42,398 nucleotides of DNA from ZC4RG29 sp964521255 (lineage in GTDB: Bacteria > Bacteroidota > Bacteroidia > Cytophagales > Cyclobacteriaceae): assembly GCA_964521255.1 (NCBI GenBank), contig CAZFRM010000030.1, positions 1 to 42,398 on the forward strand, in the 5' to 3' direction. The translations under genes were made by a program, and so were the position numbers. Shown here piece by piece: positions 33,754 through 42,398 of this stretch (positions are counted from its first letter, which is position 1; the number at the start of each line of letters is the position of its first letter). The notes under the pieces are model-generated. The model ran no database searches. It was not told the DNA's origin and worked only from the letters and a program-made list of their open reading frames with translations.

Positions 33754-34752
33754 ATGACAAAAAAATACGACGTGTATGGCCTTGGCAATGCTTTGGTTGA
33801 TATAGTTACCGAGGTCGATAACGATTTCTTTCAAAAGAATGAAATAGAAAAAGGAGTAATGACCCTTGTTGATGAAAAACGCCAGCATCTCTTGATGAAA
33901 GTTATTGACATGAAGAAAAGTAAGATGGCTTGTGGGGGATCTGCCGGCAATACAGTTATCGCTGTAAATCAGTTTGGCGGAAAAAGTTTTTACTCATGCC
34001 TTGTAGCGAAAGATGACCTTGGAAGATTCTTCCTGGAGGATCTTAAGCGAAATGGTGTTGAGACAAATCTCAGGTATGAAAGTCTACCAGAAGGCATCAC
34101 GGGCAAGTGTCTTGTAATGACCACACCCGATGCTGACCGTACCATGAATACTTTTTTAGGAGTAAGTTCTTTTTTCGCACCTGAGCATATCGATGAAGAG
34201 GCAATTAAGAGTTCGGCTTACATTTACCTTGAGGGATATTTGGTGGCGAGTCCCAAGGGACTGGAGGCGATGAAGGAGGCAAAGAAAATTGCAGAAAGAA
34301 ATAAAGTATTAACATCGTTAACACTTTCTGATCCCAACATGGTGCGTTACTTCTCAAAGCAACTCGATGAAGTAATTGGTGCCAGTGTAGACCTGTTGTT
34401 TTGCAACGAGGAAGAAGCATTGACATTGTGTGGTACGGATGACATGAGTGTGGCAAGAGAAAAACTCAAACAAGTTGCCAGACGGTTTGCCATTACGTTG
34501 GGTGCCAATGGTGCTTTGATATATGACGGCGATACATTTATTCAGATTGAACCTTATAAAGTAAGGGCTGTTGATTCAAATGGCGCGGGTGATATGTTTG
34601 CCGGAGCTTTTCTTTATGGAGTTACCAACAACCATAGTTTTGCGGAGGCCGGAAAACTTGCGTCGCTGGCATCTTCCAGAATTGTTTCTCAGTTCGGTCC
34701 GCGGCTTGCTCCCGCCCAGGCGGTAAAGGTTTTGTCCGATTTAATCACGTAG
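33754..34752 (+). CDS. PfkB-family carbohydrate/nucleoside kinase (adenosine kinase-like)
   Basis: This 332-aa ribokinase-fold enzyme contains MACGGSAGNTVIAVNQFGG and the ATP and catalytic motif VDSNGAGDMFAGAFLYG, whose Asp is the catalytic base. The family phosphorylates sugars or nucleosides; the N-terminal DVYGLGNALVDIV and the glycine-rich binding motif fit adenosine kinase-like members best. Substrate assignment is tentative. Confidence 0.88.
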   Translation: MTKKYDVYGLGNALVDIVTEVDNDFFQKNEIEKGVMTLVDEKRQHLLMKVIDMKKSKMACGGSAGNTVIAVNQFGGKSFYSCLVAKDDLGRFFLEDLKRNGVETNLRYESLPEGITGKCLVMTTPDADRTMNTFLGVSSFFAPEHIDEEAIKSSAYIYLEGYLVASPKGLEAMKEAKKIAERNKVLTSLTLSDPNMVRYFSKQLDEVIGASVDLLFCNEEEALTLCGTDDMSVAREKLKQVARRFAITLGANGALIYDGDTFIQIEPYKVRAVDSNGAGDMFAGAFLYGVTNNHSFAEAGKLASLASSRIVSQFGPRLAPAQAVKVLSDLIT

Positions 34753-34790
34753 TTTTAGGTATACGACATTAGCGGATGTGTTGATTAGCC

Positions 34791-34848
34791 GATTCAATGA
34801 ATCAATTATCAATGTACCGATTGGGTGCGATCATCGGCTAATTATTCA
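34791..34848. repeat. Dispersed intergenic repeat, copy B
   Basis: Contains AATCAATTATCAATGT (34800-34815), identical to the copy at 23316-23331, within a partly palindromic stretch (TTAGCCGAT against ATCGGCTAA). It sits between the PfkB kinase and the M16 gene. Confidence 0.55.
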
Positions 34849-34937
34849 ATAATCATTTGCCGTTAGCAGTAATTTCTGTTTTTGACGTGCGACTAACCAT
34901 TTCAAATTGTATTTTAACATTCTCAAAAAACCCAGTT

Positions 34938-36296
34938 ATGCAAAAAATCTTAATCACCCTGTTACTAATTCTTTTCGTTGTTGCTGCAAGTTCAGGTCAG
35001 GCGAAAAAAATTGAATTTACCGAGTATGATCTTGAGAATGGCTTACATGTAATACTCCACCAGGACAATACCACACCCATTGTGGCGGTAACCGTTTTGT
35101 ACCATGTGGGCTCTAAAAATGAAGATCCCAACCGAACAGGCTTTGCTCATTTTTTTGAACATCTTTTGTTCGAAGGTTCAGAGAACATCAAGCGCGGTGA
35201 ATTTGATAAATATGTAACCAACGCAGGGGGTATTAATAATGCGAATACCAGCTTTGACCGAACTTTTTATTATGAAGTTTTTCCATCTAATCAACTTGAG
35301 CTTGGCTTGTGGCTTGAATCAGAAAGAATGTTTCATGCAAAAATTGATCAGGTAGGAGTTGAAACGCAGCGTGAAGTAGTGAAGGAGGAGAAACGCCAAA
35401 GAATGGATAATCAACCGTACATGTCGTTTCAACATGAGATGTTTAGCAAGGCCTTTAAAGTTCATCCGTACCATTGGATTCCGATAGGTTCAATGGAAGA
35501 TTTGAATGCTGCAACCCTTGAAGAATTTATTGAATTTTATAAGACGTTTTATGTTCCAAACAATGCTACGCTTTCAATTGCCGGTGACATTGATATAACC
35601 AAAACAAAAGAACTTATTGGCAAATATTTCAAAGATATTCCAAAAGGGATTAAAGAAATACCTAGGCCAAATGTGGTAGAACCGTCACAAGAAAAAGAAA
35701 TCCGTGACGTCGTTTTTGATAATATTCAACTTCCTGCTGTATTTGAAGGTTACCACATTCCTGGTCAAGGAACAGAAGATGCCTATGCTATAGAGATGAT
35801 GAGCATAATACTAAGCGGAGGTCAAAGTTCAAGAATGTATAAAGCTCTTGTGGATGAACAAAAGAAGGCGGTACAGGCAGTTGCATTTCCGTTCCCAACA
35901 GAAGACCCCGGGCTTTATGTTGTACTTGGGATTGCAAATCTTGGTATAGATATAAATGATCTTGAGAAATCAATGGATGCCGAAATTGAGAAGGTAAAAC
36001 AGGAATTGATTACAGAAAAAGAGTTTCAAAAAATCAGGAATCAAATTGAAAGTCAGTATGTGCAACAAAATTCTTCAATGGCTGGCATTGCCGAGCGTTT
36101 AGCTGACTATCATGTTTACTATAAGAACACCAATTTGATCAATACGGAAATTGAACGATACATGAAGGTGACGCGTGAAGACATTCAGCGTGTTGCTAAA
36201 AAATATCTCAATAAAGAAAATCGAGTTGTGCTACATTACCTTCCGAAGTCAGCACAAAGCACATCCGAAGAAACTCAAATAGAAAAAAGTAATTAA
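34938..36296 (+). CDS. M16 zinc metallopeptidase, active subunit
   Basis: This 452-aa exported M16 (pitrilysin/insulinase) peptidase begins at ATG 34938, which gives a clean signal peptide (MQKILITLLLILF then SSGQA); an upstream in-frame ATG at 34857 would add 27 residues without a signal character. The zinc motif is H71-F-F-E74-H75 with the third ligand at about E150/E151 (VVKEEKRQ). The C-terminal half is the usual M16 partner domain. It is paired with the next gene (14 nt apart), as in two-subunit M16B enzymes. Confidence 0.93.
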   Translation: MQKILITLLLILFVVAASSGQAKKIEFTEYDLENGLHVILHQDNTTPIVAVTVLYHVGSKNEDPNRTGFAHFFEHLLFEGSENIKRGEFDKYVTNAGGINNANTSFDRTFYYEVFPSNQLELGLWLESERMFHAKIDQVGVETQREVVKEEKRQRMDNQPYMSFQHEMFSKAFKVHPYHWIPIGSMEDLNAATLEEFIEFYKTFYVPNNATLSIAGDIDITKTKELIGKYFKDIPKGIKEIPRPNVVEPSQEKEIRDVVFDNIQLPAVFEGYHIPGQGTEDAYAIEMMSIILSGGQSSRMYKALVDEQKKAVQAVAFPFPTEDPGLYVVLGIANLGIDINDLEKSMDAEIEKVKQELITEKEFQKIRNQIESQYVQQNSSMAGIAERLADYHVYYKNTNLINTEIERYMKVTREDIQRVAKKYLNKENRVVLHYLPKSAQSTSEETQIEKSN

Positions 36297-36310
36297 AGAC
36301 TCAGACTTAT

Positions 36311-38398
36311 ATGAACATGAAAAAGATATTATATACAGTAACGTTAATTTTATTTTTCTGCCAAGGGTATAGCCAGGCAGTAGTAGACCGCACAAAGGCT
36401 CCAATGCCTGCTCCGGCACGTGAAATCAAAATTGGTGAGTACCAGAGCTTCACATTAAAAAATGGACTTCAGGTTTTTGTTGTTGAGAATCATAAACTAC
36501 CCCGGATACAATTTTCCCTTGAATTGCGGAACGACCCCATTATTGAAGGCAGTAAGGCTGGTTATGTGTCAATCGCCGGAGACCTGATTGGAAAAGGAAC
36601 AACAAGCCGTACAAAAGCTCAATTGGATGAAGAGATTGATTTTATTGGTGCCGTTTTGAACACAAGTTCCAGCGGAATTAATGCATCAAGTTTGTCAAAG
36701 CACACTAATAAGTTGTTGGAATTAATGACAGACGTTTTGTACAATCCCTCTTTTCTGCCGGAGGAATTGGAAAAGATAAAAACACAAACGATCTCAGGTC
36801 TTGCTGCACGGAAAGATGACCCAGAAGCAATAGCAGCAAATGTTCGTACCGTTCTGGTGTATGGAAAGAATCATCCTTATGGTGAAGTACAAAGAGAGGA
36901 AACGGTTAAGGCTATTACCATCGATGATTGCAAAAAATATTATGCCACATACTTTAAGCCCAATAATTCATATCTCGCCATTGTGGGAGATATTGATTTA
37001 AAGAAGGCGAAGAAATTAGTGGAAAAATATTTTGGCAAGTGGCAAAAGGGAGAAGTGCAAAATCCCACCTACACAATGCCCAGTCAACCAGAAAAAACTT
37101 TTATAGCCCTGGTTGATCGTCCTGCTTCAGTTCAATCTGTAATTAACATTGCATATCCCATTGAGTTGAAGCCCGGCACACCGGATGCAATTAAAATCGG
37201 AGTGGCAAACAATATTCTCGGCTCCTCAGGCCTTTCTTCCCGGCTCAACAAAAATTTACGGGAAGACAAAGCTTTTACTTACGGAGCACATTCATCTATC
37301 AACAGCGACAAGTTGGTTGGTTCCTTCGACGCTGATGCCAGTGTTCGCAATGAAGTTACTGACAGTGCTGTGCATGAATTTTTACTTGAACTCAGGAAAT
37401 TGTCAAAAGAACCTGTTTCTGATGAAGAGTTGTCGGCAGCCAAGGCATATATCTCAGGCGCATTTGGTCGCTCATTGGAACGGCCGCAAACCGTTGCCAA
37501 CTTTGCGTTGAATACGGCTCGCTATAATCTTCCCAAGGATTACTATGCCAACTATGTTAAAAATGTAGCAGCAGTATCAAAAGAAGATGTATTAGCGGCA
37601 TCACAGAAATACATTCGCCCCGAAAATGCTTATATAGTTGTGGTTGGAAAAGGTTCTGAAATTGCCGACAAGCTGAAGCCTTTTGGGGAAGTGAAGTATT
37701 ATGATGTTTATGGTGAAAATTATACGCCCTCTGAAACGACTAGCCTACCCGCCGGACTTACCGCAGATAAAGTATTGACAGACTACGTCGCTGCAATAGG
37801 AGGAAAAGAAAAGATTGATGCCATCAAAACTATTAAAGTGAGCAGCAAGGCATCTGTGCCTGGCGCTGAACTTATTATTAATAGTGCTCAAAAAACACCG
37901 AATAATGCAGTCATTGAAATAATGGCGAATGGAATGACTTTTCAAAAAATAGTCACTGATGGAAAAGATGTGAGTATGATGCAAATGGGGCAAAAGGCTC
38001 CGGTTGATGAGAGCATGAAAGAGGGAATGATTTTGGAAAGTTATCTGGTGCCAGAGCTGATTTTCAAAGATAAAGGTGTAAAAGCTAATCTTACGGGAAT
38101 CGAAAAGGTAGAGGGTAATGATGCCTATGTTGTAGAGTACACCTATCCATCAGGAAACAAGAGTACATCGTATTTTGATGTGGCTTCACATCTTAAAGTG
38201 CAAACCATTAAAACCATGGATTCTCCGCAAGGCCCGGTAACTCAAACCACTATTTACCAGGATTACAAAGAAGCGAACGGGGTCAAATTTCCATATACAG
38301 TTTTGCAAAGCTTTGGTCCTCAGAATCTCAAGGCAGAAATAACATCGCTGGAGGTAAATGTCCCCCTTGAAGATGCGCTCTTTAAAGTAGAAAAGTAG
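36311..38398 (+). CDS. Inactive M16 subunit fused to a LolA-like domain
   Basis: This 695-aa exported protein has a signal peptide (ending GYSQ) and two M16 domains up to about residue 470. The place of the HxxEH zinc motif reads GYVSIAGDLIGKGT, so it cannot bind zinc and is the non-catalytic partner of the preceding enzyme. The arginine/tyrosine-type substrate motif region (SSRLNKNLREDKAFTYGAHS) is kept. After residue about 475 a further ~215 residues, starting LTADKVLTDYVAAIGGKEK, look like an outer-membrane lipoprotein-sorting (LolA-like) beta domain. The pair probably acts in the periplasm on peptides. Confidence 0.9.
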   Translation: MNMKKILYTVTLILFFCQGYSQAVVDRTKAPMPAPAREIKIGEYQSFTLKNGLQVFVVENHKLPRIQFSLELRNDPIIEGSKAGYVSIAGDLIGKGTTSRTKAQLDEEIDFIGAVLNTSSSGINASSLSKHTNKLLELMTDVLYNPSFLPEELEKIKTQTISGLAARKDDPEAIAANVRTVLVYGKNHPYGEVQREETVKAITIDDCKKYYATYFKPNNSYLAIVGDIDLKKAKKLVEKYFGKWQKGEVQNPTYTMPSQPEKTFIALVDRPASVQSVINIAYPIELKPGTPDAIKIGVANNILGSSGLSSRLNKNLREDKAFTYGAHSSINSDKLVGSFDADASVRNEVTDSAVHEFLLELRKLSKEPVSDEELSAAKAYISGAFGRSLERPQTVANFALNTARYNLPKDYYANYVKNVAAVSKEDVLAASQKYIRPENAYIVVVGKGSEIADKLKPFGEVKYYDVYGENYTPSETTSLPAGLTADKVLTDYVAAIGGKEKIDAIKTIKVSSKASVPGAELIINSAQKTPNNAVIEIMANGMTFQKIVTDGKDVSMMQMGQKAPVDESMKEGMILESYLVPELIFKDKGVKANLTGIEKVEGNDAYVVEYTYPSGNKSTSYFDVASHLKVQTIKTMDSPQGPVTQTTIYQDYKEANGVKFPYTVLQSFGPQNLKAEITSLEVNVPLEDALFKVEK

Positions 38399-38433
38399 AT
38401 TTTCTGCGTTTTTGAGGTTCTTTATGGTTTTGT

Positions 38434-38463
38434 TTGCATTTCCACAAATGATACATATCTTTG
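38434..38463 (+). promoter_or_regulatory. Promoter of rpmH
   Basis: TTG (38434-38436) and TATCTTTG (38456-38463) are 19 nt apart, a full match to the Bacteroidota sigma factor consensus. The box ends 35 nt before the rpmH ATG. Confidence 0.8.
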
Positions 38464-38498
38464 CAGCCCTCATTTATTGAGGTAAACGTCTAAAGGTT

Positions 38499-38660
38499 AT
38501 GAAAAGAACGTATCAGCCTTCGAAAAGAAAGAGAAAGAACAAACACGGGTTCAGGGAAAGAATGGAGTCTGCGAATGGCCGTCGCGTGCTTTCTTCGCGT
38601 AGAAAGAAAGGAAGGAAAAAACTTACCGTCTCTGACGAGAGGACTTTCAAGCGCAAATAA
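38499..38660 (+). CDS. rpmH: Ribosomal protein L34
   Basis: The frame encodes 53 residues, MKRTYQPSKRKRKNKHGFRE continuing RMESANGRRVLSSRRKKGR and ending TFKRK. This is the highly basic large-subunit protein L34, which lies near the peptide exit tunnel. Its length is normal for Bacteroidota. It has a consensus promoter upstream, and rnpA follows 52 nt later, the usual rpmH-rnpA order. Confidence 0.97.
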   Translation: MKRTYQPSKRKRKNKHGFRERMESANGRRVLSSRRKKGRKKLTVSDERTFKRK

Positions 38661-38712
38661 TTAGACGCTATTCCTGTCTCAAACCAGGGCGTTAATAATG
38701 TAATTTCGCCTT

Positions 38713-39096
38713 ATGGGTTTTACTTTCAGGAAAGAAGAAAGACTTTGCAAACGGAAAATAATTCAGGAACTCTTTGAAAAGGGTTCCTCTTTTTATTTAC
38801 ATCCCTTTAAGGTTATACTACTACCCCAACCAGAATCTCCGGTTCACCAGGTATTGTTATCCGTTTCAAGCCGTAATTTTAAAAGGGCGGTTGACCGTAA
38901 CCTTATTAAACGGCGAATGCGTGAAGCGTATCGATTACAAAAAAGCAAGCTTCCGGAAACTAAACTGGCGCTTGCATTCCTCTATTCTGCCAAGGAGATT
39001 CTTCCTTTTCGGGACATACAGCAAAAGATGTTACTGGCCTTTGCCAGGATTGAGAAGCTGACCAGGAGTTCAAACGATTCCATTCACAAACCATGA
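38713..39096 (+). CDS. rnpA: Ribonuclease P protein component
   Basis: This 127-aa basic protein helps the RNase P RNA process the 5' ends of pre-tRNAs. The RNR signature is clear: SSRNFKRAVDRNLIKRRMRE. The N-terminal FRKEERLCKRKIIQELF is also typical. It is co-oriented with rpmH. Confidence 0.95.
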   Translation: MGFTFRKEERLCKRKIIQELFEKGSSFYLHPFKVILLPQPESPVHQVLLSVSSRNFKRAVDRNLIKRRMREAYRLQKSKLPETKLALAFLYSAKEILPFRDIQQKMLLAFARIEKLTRSSNDSIHKP

Positions 39097-39176
39097 ATGT
39101 GATCTGAATCATTCGGAATTCGTAACTATCTTTACATACCCGGGAATGAAATAGATTTGACCCTTGTTCTTCCGAT

Positions 39177-40826
39177 ATGTGGAGACGTGCGAAGCGGATA
39201 TTTTTATTTGTAATAATAGTGGGGCTTACTGTTGCCTTGCGTGAGCCTGCTCAGGAGTATTTCGATATCGCCAAGAGCCTGGACATCTTTGCTACCTTGT
39301 TTAAAGAAATCAATGCCTATTATGTTGATGAAGTTGAGCCTGAAGGATTGATACGCGAGGGAATTGATGGCATGTTGGCCTCTCTTGATCCTTACACCGA
39401 TTACATTGCCGAAGATGAATTGGAGACTTTTCGCATCACTACTACAGGGCGATACGGTGGCATTGGAGCATTGATCGGAATAATAAATAATAAGGTTGTT
39501 ATTACAGAACCTTACGAAGGATTCCCGGCTCAGAAATCAGGTTTGAAAGTAGGTGATGAAATTATTTCTATTGACGGAAAGAGTATCAAAGGAAAATCTA
39601 CATCTGACGTAAGTACGCTGCTTAAGGGGCAACCGAAGACCGAGGTAGTAGTAAAGATCAAACGACTTGGTGTTAAGGATGAATTGACGTTTTCCATTCG
39701 CAGGGAGAAAATAAACATCAGCAATCTTGCATATCACGGTTTAATAGATCCTGGTATTGGCTATATTAAATTAGATGATTTCACGCCCGGCGCCGGTAAG
39801 GAAGTTTATAGCGCTGTTCTTTCGCTTAGGAAAAAGGGAGCCACCAGGATCATTCTGGATCTACGCGAAAATCCAGGAGGAATTTTAAACGAAGCAGTAA
39901 ATGTTGTCAGCATTTTTATTCCTAAAGGAGAAGAAGTTGTATCCACAAAAGGGAAAGTAAAAGAATGGAATAAAACATATAATACTTTGGATAGCCCTTT
40001 AGATAAAGAGATTCCATTAGTAGTGCTTACAAGTGGAGGCAGCGCTTCTGCATCTGAAATTGTAGCCGGTGCACTTCAGGATTATGATCGTGCTGTTTTA
40101 ATCGGACAAAAAACTTTTGGCAAGGGATTGGTACAAACAACACGACCGTTATCTTATAACTCTCAGTTGAAGGTAACTACTGCCAAATATTATATTCCCA
40201 GTGGCAGGTGTATTCAACAATTGGATTATTCACATCGTAAAGAAGATGGCACTGTCGGAAAAATTGCAGACTCCTTAAGAACAGAATTTACTACACGTAA
40301 TGGGCGAAAGGTTTATGATGGTGGCGGACTTGATCCGGATATTAAGGTTGAGGACCAATACCTTGGGGCGGTAACTATCGCATTAATTTCAAGAGGATTG
40401 ATTTTCGATTATGCAACAAAGTATTCGAATGAAAACGCTCCACCACAAGATTTCAAATCATTTGAATTAGCGGATAACGAATACAATAAGTTTGTCAGTT
40501 GGGTTAAGAGTCAGAACTTTTCTTATTCTACATCATTAGAAAAAAGTTCATCCGATCTTTATGCGGCTGCGCAAGATGAAGTCTATTTTAGCAATCTTGA
40601 AGGCCAACTAAAATCACTTAAGAATACAATAGAGTCCAATAAAACAAATGATTTAATACGCTTTAAATCTGAAATTAAACAGATCCTCGAGCGGGAAATT
40701 TCTTTTCACTATGCAGTTCATAAAGGAGACGTTGAATATTCTTTTGATAAGGACCAATATATTATCCAGGCCCGTAAAATTTTGAATGATCCCGTGGCTT
40801 ATAAAAAGATACTTTCACCACAGTAA
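39177..40826 (+). CDS. C-terminal processing peptidase (S41)
   Basis: This 549-aa serine protease has an N-terminal signal anchor (about residues 7-22), a PDZ domain (about 90-165, with GGIGALIGIINNKVVI) and the S41 catalytic domain. The Ser-Lys dyad is S291 (TSGGSASASEIVAGAL) and K316 (QKTFGKGLVQ), 25 residues apart as in other CtpA/Prc enzymes. A ~150-residue helical C-terminal tail follows. tsaB begins 3 nt after its stop. Confidence 0.94.
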   Translation: MWRRAKRIFLFVIIVGLTVALREPAQEYFDIAKSLDIFATLFKEINAYYVDEVEPEGLIREGIDGMLASLDPYTDYIAEDELETFRITTTGRYGGIGALIGIINNKVVITEPYEGFPAQKSGLKVGDEIISIDGKSIKGKSTSDVSTLLKGQPKTEVVVKIKRLGVKDELTFSIRREKINISNLAYHGLIDPGIGYIKLDDFTPGAGKEVYSAVLSLRKKGATRIILDLRENPGGILNEAVNVVSIFIPKGEEVVSTKGKVKEWNKTYNTLDSPLDKEIPLVVLTSGGSASASEIVAGALQDYDRAVLIGQKTFGKGLVQTTRPLSYNSQLKVTTAKYYIPSGRCIQQLDYSHRKEDGTVGKIADSLRTEFTTRNGRKVYDGGGLDPDIKVEDQYLGAVTIALISRGLIFDYATKYSNENAPPQDFKSFELADNEYNKFVSWVKSQNFSYSTSLEKSSSDLYAAAQDEVYFSNLEGQLKSLKNTIESNKTNDLIRFKSEIKQILEREISFHYAVHKGDVEYSFDKDQYIIQARKILNDPVAYKKILSPQ

Positions 40827-40829
40827 TAA

Positions 40830-41516
40830 ATGGCCCTCATCTTAAGCATAGAAACGTCCACCGAGATTTGTTCAGTTGCCTTATATGATTACGATCAATT
40901 AATCACATCAGTTGAAGTTCACATTAGGCAGTCACACGCATCAAAGCTTGCAATCCTGGTTGATCAGGTTTTGCATACAGCTGATAAAACAACAGAAAGT
41001 TTACAAGCTGTGGCAATATCATCAGGTCCGGGTTCTTATACAGGTCTCCGCATTGGCACTTCATTGGCGAAAGGAATTTGTTTCAGTTTGAACATACCGC
41101 TAATAAGCGTAGGAACACTTGAATTGATGGCACATCAAATGAAAAAAACATTTGGTTTTTCTGATTACCTGTTGTGTCCAATGATTGACGCCCGGCGAAT
41201 GGAAGTGTATTGTCTTTTGACAGATGGATCCGGTACAATCACTTTACCCGTTGATGCAAGGGTAATAGATGATAAAAGTTTTTTTGATTTTCTGGAGAAT
41301 CAAAAAATAGTTTTTTTCGGAAACGGGGCAGTGAAATGTAAGAGCATTATCGAACATAAGAACGCAATTTTTATTGAAGGTGTTTATCCGAATGCATCGG
41401 CATTAGGCCAATTGGCTTTTCACAAGTGGAAGGAAAATATTTTTGAAGACCTGTCACACTACGAACCTTTTTATCTTAAGAGTTTCGTGGCCAAAAAGCC
41501 GAGAGCCCTTATCTGA
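40830..41516 (+). CDS. tsaB: tRNA t6A synthesis protein TsaB
   Basis: This 228-aa ASKHA-fold protein is the partner of TsaD in making N6-threonylcarbamoyl-adenosine in ANN-decoding tRNAs. Motifs are ILSIETSTEICSVAL, HASKLAILVDQVL, ISSGPGSYTGLRIG and MIDARRMEVYC. It directly follows the S41 protease gene (3-nt gap) and precedes DUF2480 by 41 nt. Confidence 0.95.
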   Translation: MALILSIETSTEICSVALYDYDQLITSVEVHIRQSHASKLAILVDQVLHTADKTTESLQAVAISSGPGSYTGLRIGTSLAKGICFSLNIPLISVGTLELMAHQMKKTFGFSDYLLCPMIDARRMEVYCLLTDGSGTITLPVDARVIDDKSFFDFLENQKIVFFGNGAVKCKSIIEHKNAIFIEGVYPNASALGQLAFHKWKENIFEDLSHYEPFYLKSFVAKKPRALI

Positions 41517-41557
41517 TGAGATGAACGAAAACCGATACCAAAATTGTTTTTAGCACA

Positions 41558-42073
41558 ATGGAAAAAGAAGAAATAGTTAATCGTGTTGCTAGTAGTTCTT
41601 TGGTCACATTTGACCTTGAGGATTTGTATCAACCGGGTGATCGTGTTGTAATTGATATCAAGGAACAGTTGTATGAAGGTTTGATTTTGAAAGAGAAAGA
41701 ATTTCGTTCGTTCATCAAAGAACATCCCTGGAGTAACTATGAAAATAAGTTTGTAGCCATTACATGCTCTGCGGATGCAATTATTCCTACCTGGGCATTT
41801 ATGTTGGTGGCGGTTGCACTTCAACCCTTTGCTAAAAAAGTGATCTTTGGAACTTTGGATGATCTGGAAAAAAATCTTTTCATGGATGCCTTAGCAAAAG
41901 TTGATTGGGAAAAATACAATGATGCTAAAGTTGTTGTGAAAGGATGTAGCAAAATAAACGTGCCTGTTCAGGCGTATGTGGAAACGATTAATAGGTTAAG
42001 ATCCCTTGCCGCCTCTATTATGTTTGGCGAACCATGCAGCACAGTTCCGTTGTTTAAGAAATCTAAAGCTTAA
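41558..42073 (+). CDS. DUF2480 family protein
   Basis: This 171-aa cytoplasmic protein matches the DUF2480 family of Bacteroidota (VTFDLEDLYQPGDRVVIDIK at the start, and NKFVAITCSADAIIPTWAFM; end with CSKINVPVQAYVETI). Two cysteines fall at CSADAI and KGCSKI. The family role is unknown. It is the last gene before a 325-nt non-coding stretch. Confidence 0.9.
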   Translation: MEKEEIVNRVASSSLVTFDLEDLYQPGDRVVIDIKEQLYEGLILKEKEFRSFIKEHPWSNYENKFVAITCSADAIIPTWAFMLVAVALQPFAKKVIFGTLDDLEKNLFMDALAKVDWEKYNDAKVVVKGCSKINVPVQAYVETINRLRSLAASIMFGEPCSTVPLFKKSKA

Positions 42074-42120
42074 CTAATTTCTGAGTTAAGTAGTTTGTGG
42101 ATAAAATTATTTGTCTTCCG

Positions 42121-42151
42121 TTGTTCTCAAGTCAGACAACTGTTAATTTTG
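42121..42151 (+). promoter_or_regulatory. Tandem promoter P1
   Basis: TTG (42121-42123) and TAATTTTG (42144-42151) are separated by 20 nt, a full match to the Bacteroidota consensus, in the 325-nt gap after DUF2480. No frame follows within the window. Confidence 0.65.
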
Positions 42152-42214
42152 ACCCCCTTTATTAACGAAGAAGGTTGAGGAGAAAGATCTGAACTAAAAA
42201 AAATTGAATGAGTG

Positions 42215-42244
42215 TTGTTAGGAAAGCTCTTTCAATTATCTTTG
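42215..42244 (+). promoter_or_regulatory. Tandem promoter P2
   Basis: TTG (42215-42217) and TATCTTTG (42237-42244) are separated by 19 nt, a full consensus match about 93 nt downstream of P1. Together they make a tandem arrangement as found before stable RNA operons. Confidence 0.8.
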
Positions 42245-42346
42245 CGCTCCCAAATTTGATAAATGTGCTTTTTCAGAAGGAATAAGCAAATAATTTACGG
42301 GTGTAAAACCACATTGATCTTGGCAGAGATGCTTTTAGATTGAAAC

Positions 42347-42356
42347 GTTCTTTGAA
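42347..42356 (+). promoter_or_regulatory. boxA-like antitermination sequence
   Basis: GTTCTTTGAA resembles the boxA motif of Bacteroidota rRNA leaders (GTTCTTTGA followed by A or C). It lies about 100 nt after P2 and 42 nt before the window edge. The 42074-42398 gap otherwise holds no gene. Confidence 0.5.
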
Positions 42357-42398
42357 TGGATGATAATTGATAGCGGACTCTTGGAGATTCTTGAAAGG

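Noticed and set aside
39121..39176. TATCTTTA box as promoter of the S41 protease gene.
   Set aside because: One mismatch in the -7 element and no TTG at the correct distance; it is also likely to be reached from the rpmH promoter.
1..42398. tRNA genes, CRISPR arrays, toxin-antitoxin or phage-defence genes.
   Set aside because: No tRNA T-arm-like sequence in a cloverleaf context, no regularly spaced repeats and no defence-family proteins were seen.

Overview
The window reads as chromosomal DNA of a Bacteroidota bacterium, most likely of the order Cytophagales. The evidence is a type IX secretion component (PorZ-like), a 388-aa Bacteroidota-type PurM, the families DUF4230 and DUF2480, the order purH-mreB-mreC-mreD-mrdA-rodA, weak Shine-Dalgarno sequences, and several promoters of the Bacteroidota form TTG-N19/20-TAnnTTTG. 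The species cannot be named from the sequence. Most of the window is ordinary core genome; the unusual material lies between genes.

Layout. 1-1500: a secreted orphan protein gene bracketed by inverted repeats, followed by about 700 nt of palindrome-rich non-coding DNA, possibly a cassette-like insertion. 1515-4896: PorZ-like T9SS protein, thymidine kinase without most of its zinc cysteines, and a small outer-membrane barrel. 5117-6127: a conserved but uncharacterised protein. 6134-13482: the cell-shape cluster mreB-mreC-mreD-mrdA-rodA behind purH, with a clear promoter before purH. 13694-14423: a DinB-like protein preceded by a 30-codon open frame and an intrinsic terminator arranged like an attenuator. 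14598-20736: Tat-exported GH5 glycosidase divergent from a TonB-dependent receptor, a secreted Ig-like protein, an alkyltransferase-like protein and a small secreted protein. 20813-24632: SSS symporter, clpS, recR, aminotransferase. 24697-29098: HTH regulator, a carboxypeptidase-regulatory-like surface protein, and a LytS/LytTR two-component pair. 29126-32473: lgt-purM and trmH-DUF4230 pairs. 32562-38398: glycerophosphodiesterase, a MITE-like palindromic element, a PfkB kinase, and an M16 peptidase pair with one active and one inactive member. 38499-42073: rpmH (too short for most ORF callers), rnpA, an S41 protease, tsaB and DUF2480.

How it works together. The mre/rod genes overlap by 1-4 nt and encode the elongasome: MreB filament, MreC/MreD linkers, PBP2 transpeptidase and RodA glycosyltransferase. 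Lgt, S41, M16, PorZ and TonB genes serve the envelope. rpmH and rnpA make a ribosomal protein and the RNase P protein. The right edge carries two tandem consensus promoters and a boxA-like GTTCTTTGAA with no gene inside the window, which suggests that an rRNA operon starts just beyond it.

The best candidates for something undescribed are the apparently leaderless 30-aa frame with its terminator/antiterminator pairing before the DinB-like gene, the bracketed cassette-like locus with its ~440-nt nested palindrome at the left end, and the 33.5-33.7 kb MITE-like element with 11-bp direct repeats. No tRNA, CRISPR array, transposase or integrase was seen.
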